A DNA stretch of 64,000 bases from Kryptolebias marmoratus (Eukaryota > Chordata > Actinopteri > Cyprinodontiformes > Rivulidae), in assembly GCF_001649575.2 (NCBI RefSeq), contig NC_051448.1, positions 16,766,593 through 16,830,592 on the forward strand. Reading direction: 5' to 3'. The notes beneath the pieces are model-generated. The model was not told where the DNA came from. It did not search any database and saw only the letters and a list, made by a program, of their open reading frames with translations. Made by a program: the position numbers and the translations under genes. Each line of letters starts with the position of its first letter. Position 1 is the stretch's first letter. Positions 1 through 10,700 of this stretch are shown here, one piece after another.

Positions 1-414
1 GCAAATCTTCTACAAATCAGCTTCTGTTCCACTTTTTGCATCTTCATTAAACTTCAGCTGTTCAGCATATCTTCAGCCGCTTTCAGCAAAATCATTCAGC
101 AAAAAAAGCATTCACACTGCATTTTCGCAGGAAATGCAACTTCTCTAGTTTTAAACTATTGTCCATTTTTTAAATAAGAGACTCTGAAAACAAGCAACTT
201 TTTATGACTTTTTATTTATTTATGTTAGCTTCAAAACACTTCTCATTTCCCCTTTAAAGTGAGACTTTATGCAAAGAACAGCTAATATCTTACCTGTGGT
301 GAATATCCCTTTAGCCTCAGTTTATGCCGTTTTAAAACATTGAACATTACTACATCTTTACACGACCATCAGTTCTGCATTACACACTTGTAATCCTACG
401 GTTATTTGCCAGTG

Positions 415-510
415 CAAAAAGAGGCAGCAGCATCTAGCTGTAGCACTTCAGGTGCAGCTCCTGGGGGACTATCGTAATAATTCTGCCAAATTAACCAAGT
501 GTTATTTTTA
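415..510. mobile_element. Inverted-repeat element family B, internal fragment
   Basis: GCAGCAGCATCTAGCTGTAG, CACTTCAGGTGCAGCTCCTG and the following sequence match the interior of the 16620-17110 copy in degenerate form. Neither terminus is present. Confidence 0.4.
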
Positions 511-2077
511 TAATAGCATTTGTGTGGACCATTATGAAATTAAGAAGATGCCAGTTGTTTCAGGGACGACGCTCCATGCAGGACCGGAAGCTGAAGCCGC
601 AAGGAACAAGTGCCTCCTACTGGGATGAGAAAATAACCCTTTAAAAAGGTGTTAAATTAGGACGCTTTGTTGCTCAAACCTTCAGCAGTTCTGCTGAAAC
701 TGCGGAAAAGGCAGACGCTGTAATGTCAGAAACTGGCCACAAGGTGTCAGCCCAAGCTCAGCCCATATAAACCAGTTTTTCTTTCCCCATCTCAACCTTT
801 TACAAACATTTACTGCATTATTTTTACTCGCCCATAACTGTTTATGAAATGTGCTCGTACTTTCCTAATAACTCCCCCTTTCCCGTGACTTTATAGAGCT
901 CATTATTGGAGTTAAAAGCAAACAAGCAAATTTTAGGCTGAGTCAGAGTCCCAGATCGATCTGTAGGACAGAAATGAGCTTGAAGCTGTGTTGTGGAAAT
1001 GAAATAAAAAGTTACCCTGTTCATGTATGTTACTGTGAGTTTAGATTTAGAGCATAAGAGGCATATTGAATAAATGGAACTGTCAGCTGCTATAATCACA
1101 ATAAAAACTTTTTTTATGGCCTACCTCATTCAAGGACAAAACAAATTGTTGCTTTAAATTTAAGATGACACGTTCAGTACGTGGTGCACTTTTTAATAAT
1201 CATGTTTCTCATGGCTTTATGCACCAAACAAACTAAGTTAAAACCTCAGAGCAGTGCAGGGTGTCCCTCATGACAAAAAAACCCTACCATTAATGACAAA
1301 CAGTGGCTTTTTTTTCTGTTATTGAAACTTATTTTGTGACACAAAATCAATACTGACTCAGCTGAAGCCTGGTTTCTCCTGTTCTTTGTGATGCGAAACA
1401 GAATGGTGAATAAATATTTTAAATACGGCAAGCATCAGCTTCTGGGTGGGATTATTGACCTTATTACTATTTAGCTCATAAACTCACCCAAGAACAGGCC
1501 CAACGAGATGCTCACACACGTTCTACTTTGTTTTTTATGTTAGATTTGTGTTGTGTCTGTGCACATGGCTGCCTATGCGTAAGCGTCGGAGCTTTCTTCT
1601 TGTTCGTCTGATAATCTGCATCAGAGCAGACAGTTCGATTGGGAGCAATGTGCTGTGACTTTTGGTAGTGGGACATTGTCCAGCAGAGACAAGACAGATA
1701 AAAAAAATGAAGATTTTACTCTTGAAAACAATGAGATTTTGGCGGAACAAATGAGAAAACCCATCTCTCTTTCAGGCAGACGTCACGGTACGAACATCAT
1801 TCAGAGATTAAACGGATTATGTTGACGTTTACGTGTCTGAACTGGCCTTTTGGTATCTTTTACAGCTTTTGCACAGTCGCAGGTTAAGCATCGTGTTTAT
1901 TAAAGGTTTCTCCACAGAATGCTTAACTCACATTTGAGCTGAGCTTTCCAAAATCTTCGGAAAGAACTGCGCATTTCTTACACCGAACATCAACACGTAG
2001 GCGCCTTTGTCTTCTTTCGCCCTGTGTCTCTCACTGCTACAGGACAGTTTTCTCCTAAAATCCAAAAATTATGCATG

Positions 2078-2160
2078 ATTAGGCTGCCTTTAGGCCCAGG
2101 CCTCCCCTGAAAAAGAGGGATTTGCCTGGTTAAATAAAGGTTAATAATAAAATAAAATCA
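2078..2160. repeat. Retro-element 3' tail fragment
   Basis: GCCTCCCCTGAAAAAGAGGG followed by TTTGCCTGGTTAAATAAAGG and an A-rich simple tail. This is a widespread fish LINE/SINE 3' end. Confidence 0.5.
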
Positions 2161-2485
2161 GAGTGCAGAGTGGACACATCCGAGCTTTACTCACTCCCAC
2201 ACTGGATCTGAGCTCCCAACTTTTTTATATCAAAACCGGAAGTGAAGGGTCTCCTTAACTTGTTACATCTGTTCCACAAAACACTGCAGACAGGAAAAAA
2301 AAGTGACAATGGATCAGGAATTTTTAGGTCCAGTAACTGTTAGTTTGAGCCCTTGTTTCTGTCTGCACGTTTTGTGATGCGTGCTGTCAGGGAGTGAGAG
2401 ACACAGCTGCGTGGTTGCCACGGTGACCCTCTTTGAACCACTTGTAGCTGCTTTCATATTACTTTTGATCTCGATTCTCTTTAAC
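2160..2485 (+). repeat. Interspersed repeat family E, copy 1
   Basis: This is collinear with the copy at 37307-37597. It includes AAACCGGAAGTGAAGGGTCT and CTGTCAGGGAGTGAGAGACA. Its X-box-like sequence is imperfect (GTTGCCACGGTGACC, 2414-2428). Termini are not obvious and the class is unknown. Confidence 0.6.
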
Positions 2486-3489
2486 TCTTCTACAAAAGGA
2501 AGCTCCAAACTGCAACTCCAAAAAAGTTGTAATATTGCTCAGTTGTTTGCCCCCTCGGAAATTCTGTTTTGTAATTTGTCTCACAAGTCTTTTTTTTTTT
2601 TTTTGTCATTGAGTTTGTCTTCCACTTGGCTGACCGTGCAGATGGAAACAGCGGTGCGGCCCGCTCCTGTCCATTCTGGGTTGTGTTTTCAGGCTCATGT
2701 CACGTCGACACAAACGGTTTTGTTCGTTCGTTTGGGCGGGAAAGCTCTGTCCTTTGTGAATTTTTTTTGCATCTCCCTCCCCGTTTTCCACCGCCTATTG
2801 TGGCCGTCGCCCAAGAGTGCGGAGGCTGCTTTTGTTGTCTTCGTCTATTTTTCTTTTTTTTGTGGTCATTGTGCGTTTAAAACAGTGCAATATACAGTAT
2901 GTCACGAGGTGCGTGTTTGAATATTTTGAAGCAAACTGAAGGTCATTGTTTTGGAGAAAGAGGTTCTGGATGTTGATTGTTCAGAGTTGGTGGCCTCTCA
3001 GTATGTACTGTGAGGGAGTTGGAGATAACACCATGGAAGCAAAGTGAAAATATCTTTGCACATTTTCAATAAAATAATAAATAAGTTGTGGCTGCTGTTC
3101 TTCATAACCTCACAAGATTCAGGCAGAATTTTAAATCAATGAAATATTGAGGAAATCCAGCACATTGTTCTAATTTAAAGTCATTTTCAAGTATTTTTTT
3201 AAAGTGACACAGAGTTAAGGTCAGTTCATAGAAAAGTTTGGAGAACTTAAAGACCAATAAATTCTGAAAGCACCTTTGTTCTGTTGAGGATTTTCTCTTT
3301 TTGACCCTTTCAGTCATTTAAAACCCTTCAACTTAAAGGAGCAATGTGTCGCATCTGGTGACATCTAGTGGTCAAGTTGAAAATAGCAGCTATCTCAAAT
3401 ATTCAAGCAGCTCGCATCGAAGTGTCTCTGTCAAAAATAACTGAAGAGGGGAAAGCAACTTAAATAAAGAGTTCAGCTCTTCTGAAGTG

Positions 3490-3770
3490 GGGTTCAGTGG
3501 AAAGGTTATGAGCAATAAATATTTTACCTGTTGTAGACGGGTCGGCATTTTAAATAAACCCCAGTATGTGGATAACTGTGTGACCGTAGTGTAAAGGTTT
3601 ATATTAATGTTCACAGAAGCTGCTATACATCTTTGAGACTGGATTTCTTTTAAGAACCTGTGTTCAGACTGGCCGTTAGCTCATCAGTCAGATTTCAACT
3701 GAGGCCGTTCAAAGAGCTGTCTACAACAGGTAAGATAGTAAATATTAATAACCTTTCCACAGAACCCCAT
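3490..3770. mobile_element. Inverted-repeat element family B, copy 1
   Basis: The left end GGGGTTCAGTGGAAAGGTTA, with ATATTTTACCTGTTGTAGAC inside it, mirrors the right end GTCTACAACAGGTAAGATAG followed by AATAACCTTTCCACAGAACC. The termini therefore pair over 45-70 bp. The interior is short and non-coding. Confidence 0.7.
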
Positions 3771-4574
3771 ATTTGGGAAAATGTTACCTTCAGGTACACC
3801 AAATGAGCTTTACCTCATATTTTTTATTTCTTTAACAGGTTGATTTAAGGAGAGTTTTATGTTCTTATATTAGTATTATGAATATTTCCTAATTATTTGT
3901 CTATATTTCTCAAAATACCATAGCCACAACTAATCATGCTTTCTTGTCACTGCCTCAACATTGTTCTTTATGTTTTATCCATGGTGGTAATATGACTGTT
4001 TCCATGCTAATTAGTATTAATGGTTTGTTCTAAGGTGGTAAAATCCCAGGTAATATGAGAAACTGATTCAAAACTAATGGAAAAACGTTCATTAATGATA
4101 CAGACCATAAGTTGAAATCACTAAGGAACAAGTTGCCTGCTGTAGTGACAGTCGTGCAGGACGTACAAGTTAGGAATTATGTGGGGAACTTCAGGTTTCT
4201 GTGCCTGACCAGATTTTGGCTTGTGAGAAAAACCTCCAGCATGATGACATACTGCTTGTGCAAAACTGCAAAAAATAAAAATAATATTGGTAAACGGTCC
4301 TAACCTTTACAGCACATTTTAAACCTCACCTGGGTTCTGCTAAATGTTTTACAAAGTGTTTAATCGACCCACTTACATGCGCACATCTTGTTTTGAATAC
4401 AGCATGTTTTAAAATTCTCACTCGTGCACCAATAAGCGTGCTGCAAAGACGGACCCTGAATCGTCAATCTTCCAGTTGGAGCTCAGGTGAAAGAATAGAT
4501 TAAAAATAAGAAGAAGAACTATGCTATCCATCTCTGAGCCATCAGTCACAACAGTTCTCTCCACCATCTTGTAA

Positions 4575-4760
4575 CCCTCACCTTTCGCTCATTCTTCTCC
4601 TGGCTTTCTTTCCTCGTCTCTCCAGAGAACACCTCCATCTCTCCAGGCTCTCTTCCACCTGCTCCCTACTCTCACTGCAGATCACAGTGTTGGCTGTGAG
4701 CTCTAGAGTCCCGGGGAGTTCATCTGTCAACCTGCCCATCACCACTGTGAAAAAAGAGGG
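4575..4760 (-). pseudogene. RTE-type LINE reverse-transcriptase relic
   Basis: Reading the minus strand, one frame gives GRLTDELPGTLELTANTVIC, then SESREQVEESLERWRCSLER and RGKKA. The ICSESREQVEESLERWR motif is typical of the fish RTE-clade reverse transcriptase, next to where the FADD catalytic box should be. Here that box has decayed (ELTANTV). It is a short, clearly dead fragment. Confidence 0.65.
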
Positions 4761-4804
4761 AGCTCACTGCTGATCTTGATGGAAGAAGAAGAAAGACTTT
4801 GGGT

Positions 4805-5300
4805 ACCACTTTACAATAAGAGCACCTTTATAAATGATTTATGAATTATCTATAAGTATGTTATTTATGAGTTTGTAAAACCATTATAAAGCATTTAAAA
4901 AACATTTATAAAACGCTGTTCATGCATTAAAGCAGAGTCACTATTTGGCCAAATCAAGTGTTCTACTTTAAATAATTCAAGTTAATGTACATTTTTTGCT
5001 AGCTGCTTGGCTTATATTGTTTTAAACTGAATAACTTTATTTGCCAAAGCAAACTTTATATACAAACACAAATAAACTACAAATGTTGAAGGTATCTGCA
5101 TGCAGGGAACTTACTGACAAATGTCGGATATTTAAAATCTAAATGGTGAGAATGGAGAATACAGATAAATGTTGGTTTACTGTTTGGTAAGAAGCAAATC
5201 AGTGTTTTCCTTTTTATTTAATGCACTCTGAGTGCTTATTAATGGTTTAATAACAGTTTAAAATCGAATTTTTAACTGCATTGTTAACTTTTTTTTTGTA
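4805..5300. repeat. Degenerate AT-rich repeat (ACCACTTTACAATAAG type)
   Basis: It starts GGTACCACTTTACAATAAGA and includes runs like TTATAAATGATTTATGAATT, which I recognise as the end of a common fish MITE. The right limit is uncertain. Confidence 0.35.
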
Positions 5301-5379
5301 ATTTATGAGGTTACCCTTTTACAATTCAGTTTATTTCGATTGCACCAGCCCACAATACAAAAAACCCCTCAAATTACAA

Positions 5380-5615
5380 ATTTTATTCAAATTCCAGATT
5401 CAATCTCAGTTATATTCAGTTCAGTTCCTATTTATCGCACAATACATTCATATAAAATACATTATAAAACGCCAATTAGTAAAAGCTATCTAAGGAAGAC
5501 AGCAGATTGTGTCCAATCTTTCCTTCACCTCAGTCTCCCATCCTGAGCAGCACACTGGTGTCAGTAGAAAGTAACGACTCCCTTTTAACAGGAAGAAACC
5601 TCCAGCGAGGTGCTC
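5380..5615. repeat. Degenerate teleost retro-element tail
   Basis: It contains TTCAGTTCAGTTCCTATTTA, GGTGTCAGTAGAAAGTAACG and ACTCCCTTTTAACAGGAAGA followed by AACCTCCAGC. This block order is familiar from a very abundant fish repeat. It is heavily mutated. Confidence 0.5.
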
Positions 5616-5684
5616 TGTTAGGAAAATACGGTACAATAAGAACTTTAATATCAGATGGAGCTGGGTTGTTGAGAGCTTTGTGTG

Positions 5685-5775
5685 TTAACCCTCCCGAGGT
5701 CTTCAGGTCAAACTGACCTGAAGTTACAAGGGCCTCTCTTCCTCTCTTCAGTTACGAGGGCTCCAGGAGGCTTAA
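5685..5775. mobile_element. Short TTAA-bounded inverted-repeat element, copy 1
   Basis: Both ends carry TTAA (5685-5688 and 5772-5775), flanking CCCTCCCGAGGTCTTCAGGT at the left and GCTCCAGGAGGC at the right. The target TTAA on both sides fits piggyBac-type insertion. It is 91 bp long and non-coding. Confidence 0.65.
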
Positions 5776-7369
5776 AAGTAAGATTTTAAATAGTATTCAG
5801 GATTTTACGGGGAGTCAATAAAGAGAAGCTAAAACCAGAGAAATCTGACCTCACTCATTCTAACTCTCACCAGGACTCTGACAGTAGCACTTCGGATCAG
5901 CTGCTTGGATCATTGGTATTGTGATTTGGTGCCATCAAACTAATCGCCATTTAGGGGATTTTTAACAAAAATGCTCAATATAGAAATGATTACAGAAGAC
6001 CAGGAGTCTGCAACCTGTGACTCTTCAGCCCTCAGCAGCGTCTCTTTGTAACTTTTACCAAAAAAAAAAAAACATGAACCTGAGTAATATTTACATCTAA
6101 ACTGGCAACAGGAAATGGTTCTTTTTGTACACTGAGGTTTTTACGAAACTGTTTAAAATGCAGTGATAAGTATTATTGTAACATGCTCCCAGCTTTGTTG
6201 TTTTAATTTTCTGACTCAGTGTGCTTGCTCTCCAAATCCACCAGAAATTTTACATTTTTCAACATACTGCTGTAAAAGTAAGGAGTAGTTTTGTGCATCT
6301 ATTGGAAAAAAAAAAAATTTAAAAGCATGAAAATGTGATATATGAAGAAAATATAACAAACAACCTGATGAATGTAACTTAATAATTGTATCTTTTACCC
6401 TAAAGGTATTCATCACAAAGTATGAAATTAAGCATAAAAAAGGTCATCCTGAACTTGATCAAATAGTGCAGTTTGAAAGAAGTGACTCCAGGAGTTTTCC
6501 AGATATAGTGGTATTCGGAAATGTGGGTAGCACTCAGTGTAAACAAAGTGCTTGGCTAAATCCTCCAAGAAACCAGATGGAAGCTTGTCTCTGCTGCTAA
6601 ATGTGAAAGAAAAGAGGGGGAAAAAACCATGAGGCAGCTGTTAAGACGACATATAAAGGATGAAGCAGGGTGAAGGTGCACCATAAAACTTCTTCTAGAC
6701 CGATAAGGTTACTGTTTCAGCGCGCCCGTCTTTTATCCGAACACGGTACTCAACAAAATCTAACTTCTCCTCCTCCATGGACGTCACCATTGTTGGCCCG
6801 TTTTCAGTCACTTCGGCTGTTTCTGTAGGTAAATACACGCACATGGTCGTCAGTGTCCGCTCACAAATTTTGCTTTGCCGGTAATTTTCGGGGTCAAGCA
6901 GATTTTTGCGGCTCAACACAAAAAATGGCTGTTTAAAAGTAAAATTAAGGAGTGCAGACCCCTATAATCGACCTACATATTTCAAATAACTTAAGTGACT
7001 GGGTAGAAATGCTAATTATCTATATATTTTTTTATTTGAATTCATACATATTCCACCTGTCTGTCATGCTTATTTGATATTAAGTGTCCTTATCATGGTT
7101 AAAAAAAATGGTTCACATATATATATAAAAAAGAACAAGATGTATGGTTTTGTTATTAATATTGTCCTGCAGGGGTGGCTGCCTCTGCTGTAACACTCTG
7201 GTTCTTTACAGCAGGGGGAGGAAAACAAACAACAACAACAATCTTTTCTGGAGCTCGCCGGTGCCCGTCGTTGTGCCATTGTCCCCGTTGTTTCTGGTCC
7301 TTTGTGCTTTTATTCAGCCTGCACCGTTCCTCATCCTACATTACCCACATCCACAAAGAGCAGGGCCTC

Positions 7370-7714
7370 GCTTCCCATTGGCCTGCCTCCACTTTTTCCC
7401 TCTCAAGCCTCCTCCGTCTAGTGGGATCTGCGCACAAAGAGCGCGCAACCAATCGGAGCGAGCATGCTGCCGAGTCCCGGCCAATGGGCGCCGCCCTCTT
7501 ATTTACATAGAGACCGGGCGAGCCAATCAGGAGTCCCCAGGGCGCAGGATTCTGACCCCTCCAACCAATGGCTGAGGGCGGCACAGAGTTTTGGGGAGTG
7601 CATATAATCAACATATTATCGAAAGGTGCTCAGATATTGATCCGGTATTTCGAGGTATAGTTCAAATTCGCCTCCTGTAAGCCTTCCGAGCTCGGCGGGG
7701 AAACAAATCGAAAA
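7370..7714 (+). promoter_or_regulatory. hmgn3: hmgn3 promoter with CCAAT-box array and 5' UTR
   Basis: This GC-rich block lies directly upstream of the hmgn3 start codon. It contains four forward CCAAT boxes (7449-7453, 7481-7485, 7523-7527, 7565-7569) and one inverted ATTGG (7377-7381). The last three forward boxes are spaced exactly 42 bp apart. A weak TATA-like TATAAT sits at 7603-7608, which would put transcription start near 7630 and give a 5' UTR of roughly 85 nt. CCAAT arrays with this kind of spacing are typical NF-Y promoters. The start site is inferred. Confidence 0.7.
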
Positions 7715-7729
7715 ATGCCGAAGAGAAAG
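7715..7729 (+). CDS. hmgn3: hmgn3 coding exon 1 (residues 1-5, MPKRK)
   Basis: It encodes the invariant HMGN start MPKRK, which is also the beginning of the N-terminal nuclear localisation signal. The context AAAAATGC has A at -3, and the donor is GTGAGT at 7730. Ending the first coding exon after five codons is standard for HMGN genes. Confidence 0.93.
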
Positions 7730-10700
7730 GTGAGTTTGTCGCCTGCCGTCCGGCGCACTTCGTTGTATTTTTTTTTCTCTCTCTCGAGCTCGAGCTTTGG
7801 ACGAAAATAGCGGTGCGCGATTTCTGTGGCGACGTCGAGGCAGGTGAGGCGATACGCAAAGTTTTAGGGAGCGGGTTCTGTTTTTTTTTTTCTCTTTCCG
7901 TTTTTATTCGACTAAACAAATCCTCTTATCTGTATGTGAGTGGCCATTTATGTGGCACCGACTGCTGAATGTCAGACGGGGATGGTACGTCCTCTCCGAA
8001 AGCAAAAAAAACAACAAAAACACGTATCACCTCCCTGTCTAATTCAGGCAGGCGCCGAGCCACATGGAGGAGGGGGGTAAAAAAATGACGATGGAGGCAG
8101 AATGAGGGACAATTGGTGCGTTCAGGGAGGCCCGGAGTCTTTACAAACAGCGGTGCGCGTCAAGCCGCAGCGCTTTGTGCTCCGGCGCGTGGATGGAAAC
8201 CGGCTTTTCCGCCACCTAAAATCTGCCATTATCTGCGCAGATTCTCCTCTGAGGACGGAGAATGGTGGGAGGGGAGGGGGGTCGCGCACATGCAAATCAT
8301 TCCCAACCTTCACACAGAACCAACATGTCCCCTCCCTCCCCTCCCCTCCGGGGTGGAGGTGGACTCTCCTGAGCACCCTCCTACCTGCCGTCAGGCCCGC
8401 CTCCACCCACACAGAAAAAAAGGGGCGGGAGGTGATGCCTTTCTGCCTGTGTTAGCAAAATATCTCACGACCCACTGGGGTTCGTCAGCATGTACCACAT
8501 GTACAGCTCACTGGATTTTAGGGTCAAGATGGCCGCCCCAGCTGGTCGAGCTCAGCTGTTTTAAGTTAGTGGACTTGGTGTTTATCGGGCGCGGTGGTAG
8601 CCGAGGGTCATCTCCGTCGATCGAGCGAGACTCTGTCTGTCTGTTAGCAAAATATCTCACGAACAACTGGCCTTTTTTTTTTTAGCAGGAAGTAATCATT
8701 GGAGGCACATGTACAGCTCACTGGGTTTTTGGGTCAACCCGATTCAAGATGGCCGCCCCAGCTGGTTGAGCTCAGCTGTTGTAAGTCAGCAGACTTGGCG
8801 CCCATCGAGTTAAAACGCGGCGCGGTGGAAGCCGAGGGTGATCCCCGTCACACGCCCAGAGCGCCGGTGGTTAGGGTTAGGCCCTCGTTCAGAACTTTGG
8901 CCCCCAGCGGTTTCGAGTCGACCCATTTTGTCTGTTGGCAAGATATCTGGGCGAGCGGCCGGGTGGAGTTTAACGAAGCGCTTGGGGAGTAATCGCTGCA
9001 CTCGCATTTACCACTGATTGGCTTTTAGAGCCCAGTCGATTCAAGATGGCTGCCGCAGCCAGCCAGCTGTAGCAAGTGCAAAAATGGCTGCAGGTCAGCT
9101 GGTTTAACAAGCGCTGTGCAGAAATTGGGTGTGGTAGTAGCTGAGAGTCATTCACATCCTGTACTCCACCACAGCTAATGGACCTTGTCCAACACAGACG
9201 TGGCTTTTAAGTCAGTCAGATTTACACATATTGCACTGAAGTTTGGTGTGGTAGTAGCTGAGAGTCCTTCAAAGATCTCGCAACATCATATGAAATCAAG
9301 TGTAACGTTAATTTTTAAAGTTTTACGGAAACAGCAACAACTCAGCAGGCGATACACATTCCTTCAAGGCTTTGATTTTTTTATTTAGTTAATAACTGGT
9401 TCTGAATCAATATTTAAAGTCAAGTTCACCTCTAAGGAGCTCCTTTTCTCTATCTGGAAGCAAAATGGCTCCTTAATTAAAACGAAAATGACCAGAGAGC
9501 TTCCAGCGTCATCACACTGTTTATCATCATCATCACATGGTGATAAACGAACAGCACTGCTTTAACTCATCAGACAAAAAAATAACTAAACTAACTGAAT
9601 AAATTACACAAAACTTTTCTTACACTAAAGCAGTTTTTATCAGATAAATAAACACTGATTAGTCTCGAAAACATCACCAGTAATTTTAAGATCTTTAGAT
9701 AATTACTGTTGCTTTTTCTAAAATATTTGATATTATAAATAAATATAAATGTAATTAAGATTTGATTACCAATAAATCATTAAAGCTTCTACCAGAAGTT
9801 TGTTTAATCGCTCCTATGAATTATTTTGTTCAACCTTCCCTGTGGAAAGTATTACGGTGTTATTTATTTATTTAGTTCAGTTTTACTACATGTAAGGGAC
9901 TGGAAGTCAGTTGTTGATTTGTTATAATGTTGGCAGAGGGCTGTTCCCATCAGATGTTTTCTTTTTTTTTTTAATTTTTCACAATTGAATCAATATCACA
10001 ATACAGATTAAACTAGTTTTATTGAAACCAAAAGTGCTCAACATCTGAACTTAAATGTTTTTTTAGTGCATGGAGTGTGTATACATTATTATAAACTAAT
10101 TATAAATTAATGTAATTATATTTTCTTTTGGGCATGGATCAGAAAAAGTATTTGACGGTTTGATAACTTTGAGTAAAAGTACCACAGCTTCACTGCGTTG
10201 TGGTTATAAAAAAAAAAACAAATTTACAAATGCATCACGTGATTGTTTTGCTTTTATTTGAGAAAAGAAATGCAATTAGTATTTTTTTTTTTGCTTAAAC
10301 AATGCCACAAATTGCTTAATAATGACTATATTACAGGTCTATTAAAATAAAAATACTCTATTATATTTATTTATAGTATAGTATATTTATTTGTATTTAT
10401 TCATATTTTAATCCACAAACATAAATAAGGAGAGAGTGTGTCAGGTTTTTTAAACCAATTTGTGATCAGCACATACCATTTTTATTTACATTATTTAAGA
10501 TCGAGGATGAAATTCTTATTTATCCGCAATAATTGAGAATAAATAGTTTCAGCCCAAACACCAGAGTCAACAGGTTGCTTTATTTATAGTTTATTTATAA
10601 CTCTAAACTAACAGCGCCTATGTTGTTCTCTGCTGTTCTGCTCCTTGTACAGTAGCATTAAGCTGATGTTGGTAATTAATTAGCTGGTTATCAGTGAGCC

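Larger units (their letters stand above)
1..7370. other. Intergenic region upstream of hmgn3, repeats only
   Basis: No exon with recognisable protein similarity is visible on either strand. The longest open frame (2381-2920) is low-complexity and T-rich, and resembles no family I know. The stretch is AT-rich and holds several repeat fragments, listed separately (about 415-510, 2078-2160, 2160-2485, 3335-3395, 3490-3770, 4575-4760, 4805-5300, 5380-5615, 5685-5775). The neighbour expected upstream of hmgn3 from vertebrate synteny is not in the window. Confidence 0.7.

Noticed and set aside
2381..2920. 179-codon open frame in the intergenic region
   Set aside because: It is low-complexity and rich in Phe/Ser/Leu from T-rich DNA, starts inside repeat family E, and shows no domain and no splice context.
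8113..8685. 190-codon open frame in hmgn3 intron 1
   Set aside because: It overlaps the CpG island and repeat family A, and the peptide has no recognisable similarity.
8868..8882. Telomere-like TTAGGGTTAG
   Set aside because: Only about two units occur inside a repeat. This is not an interstitial telomere array.
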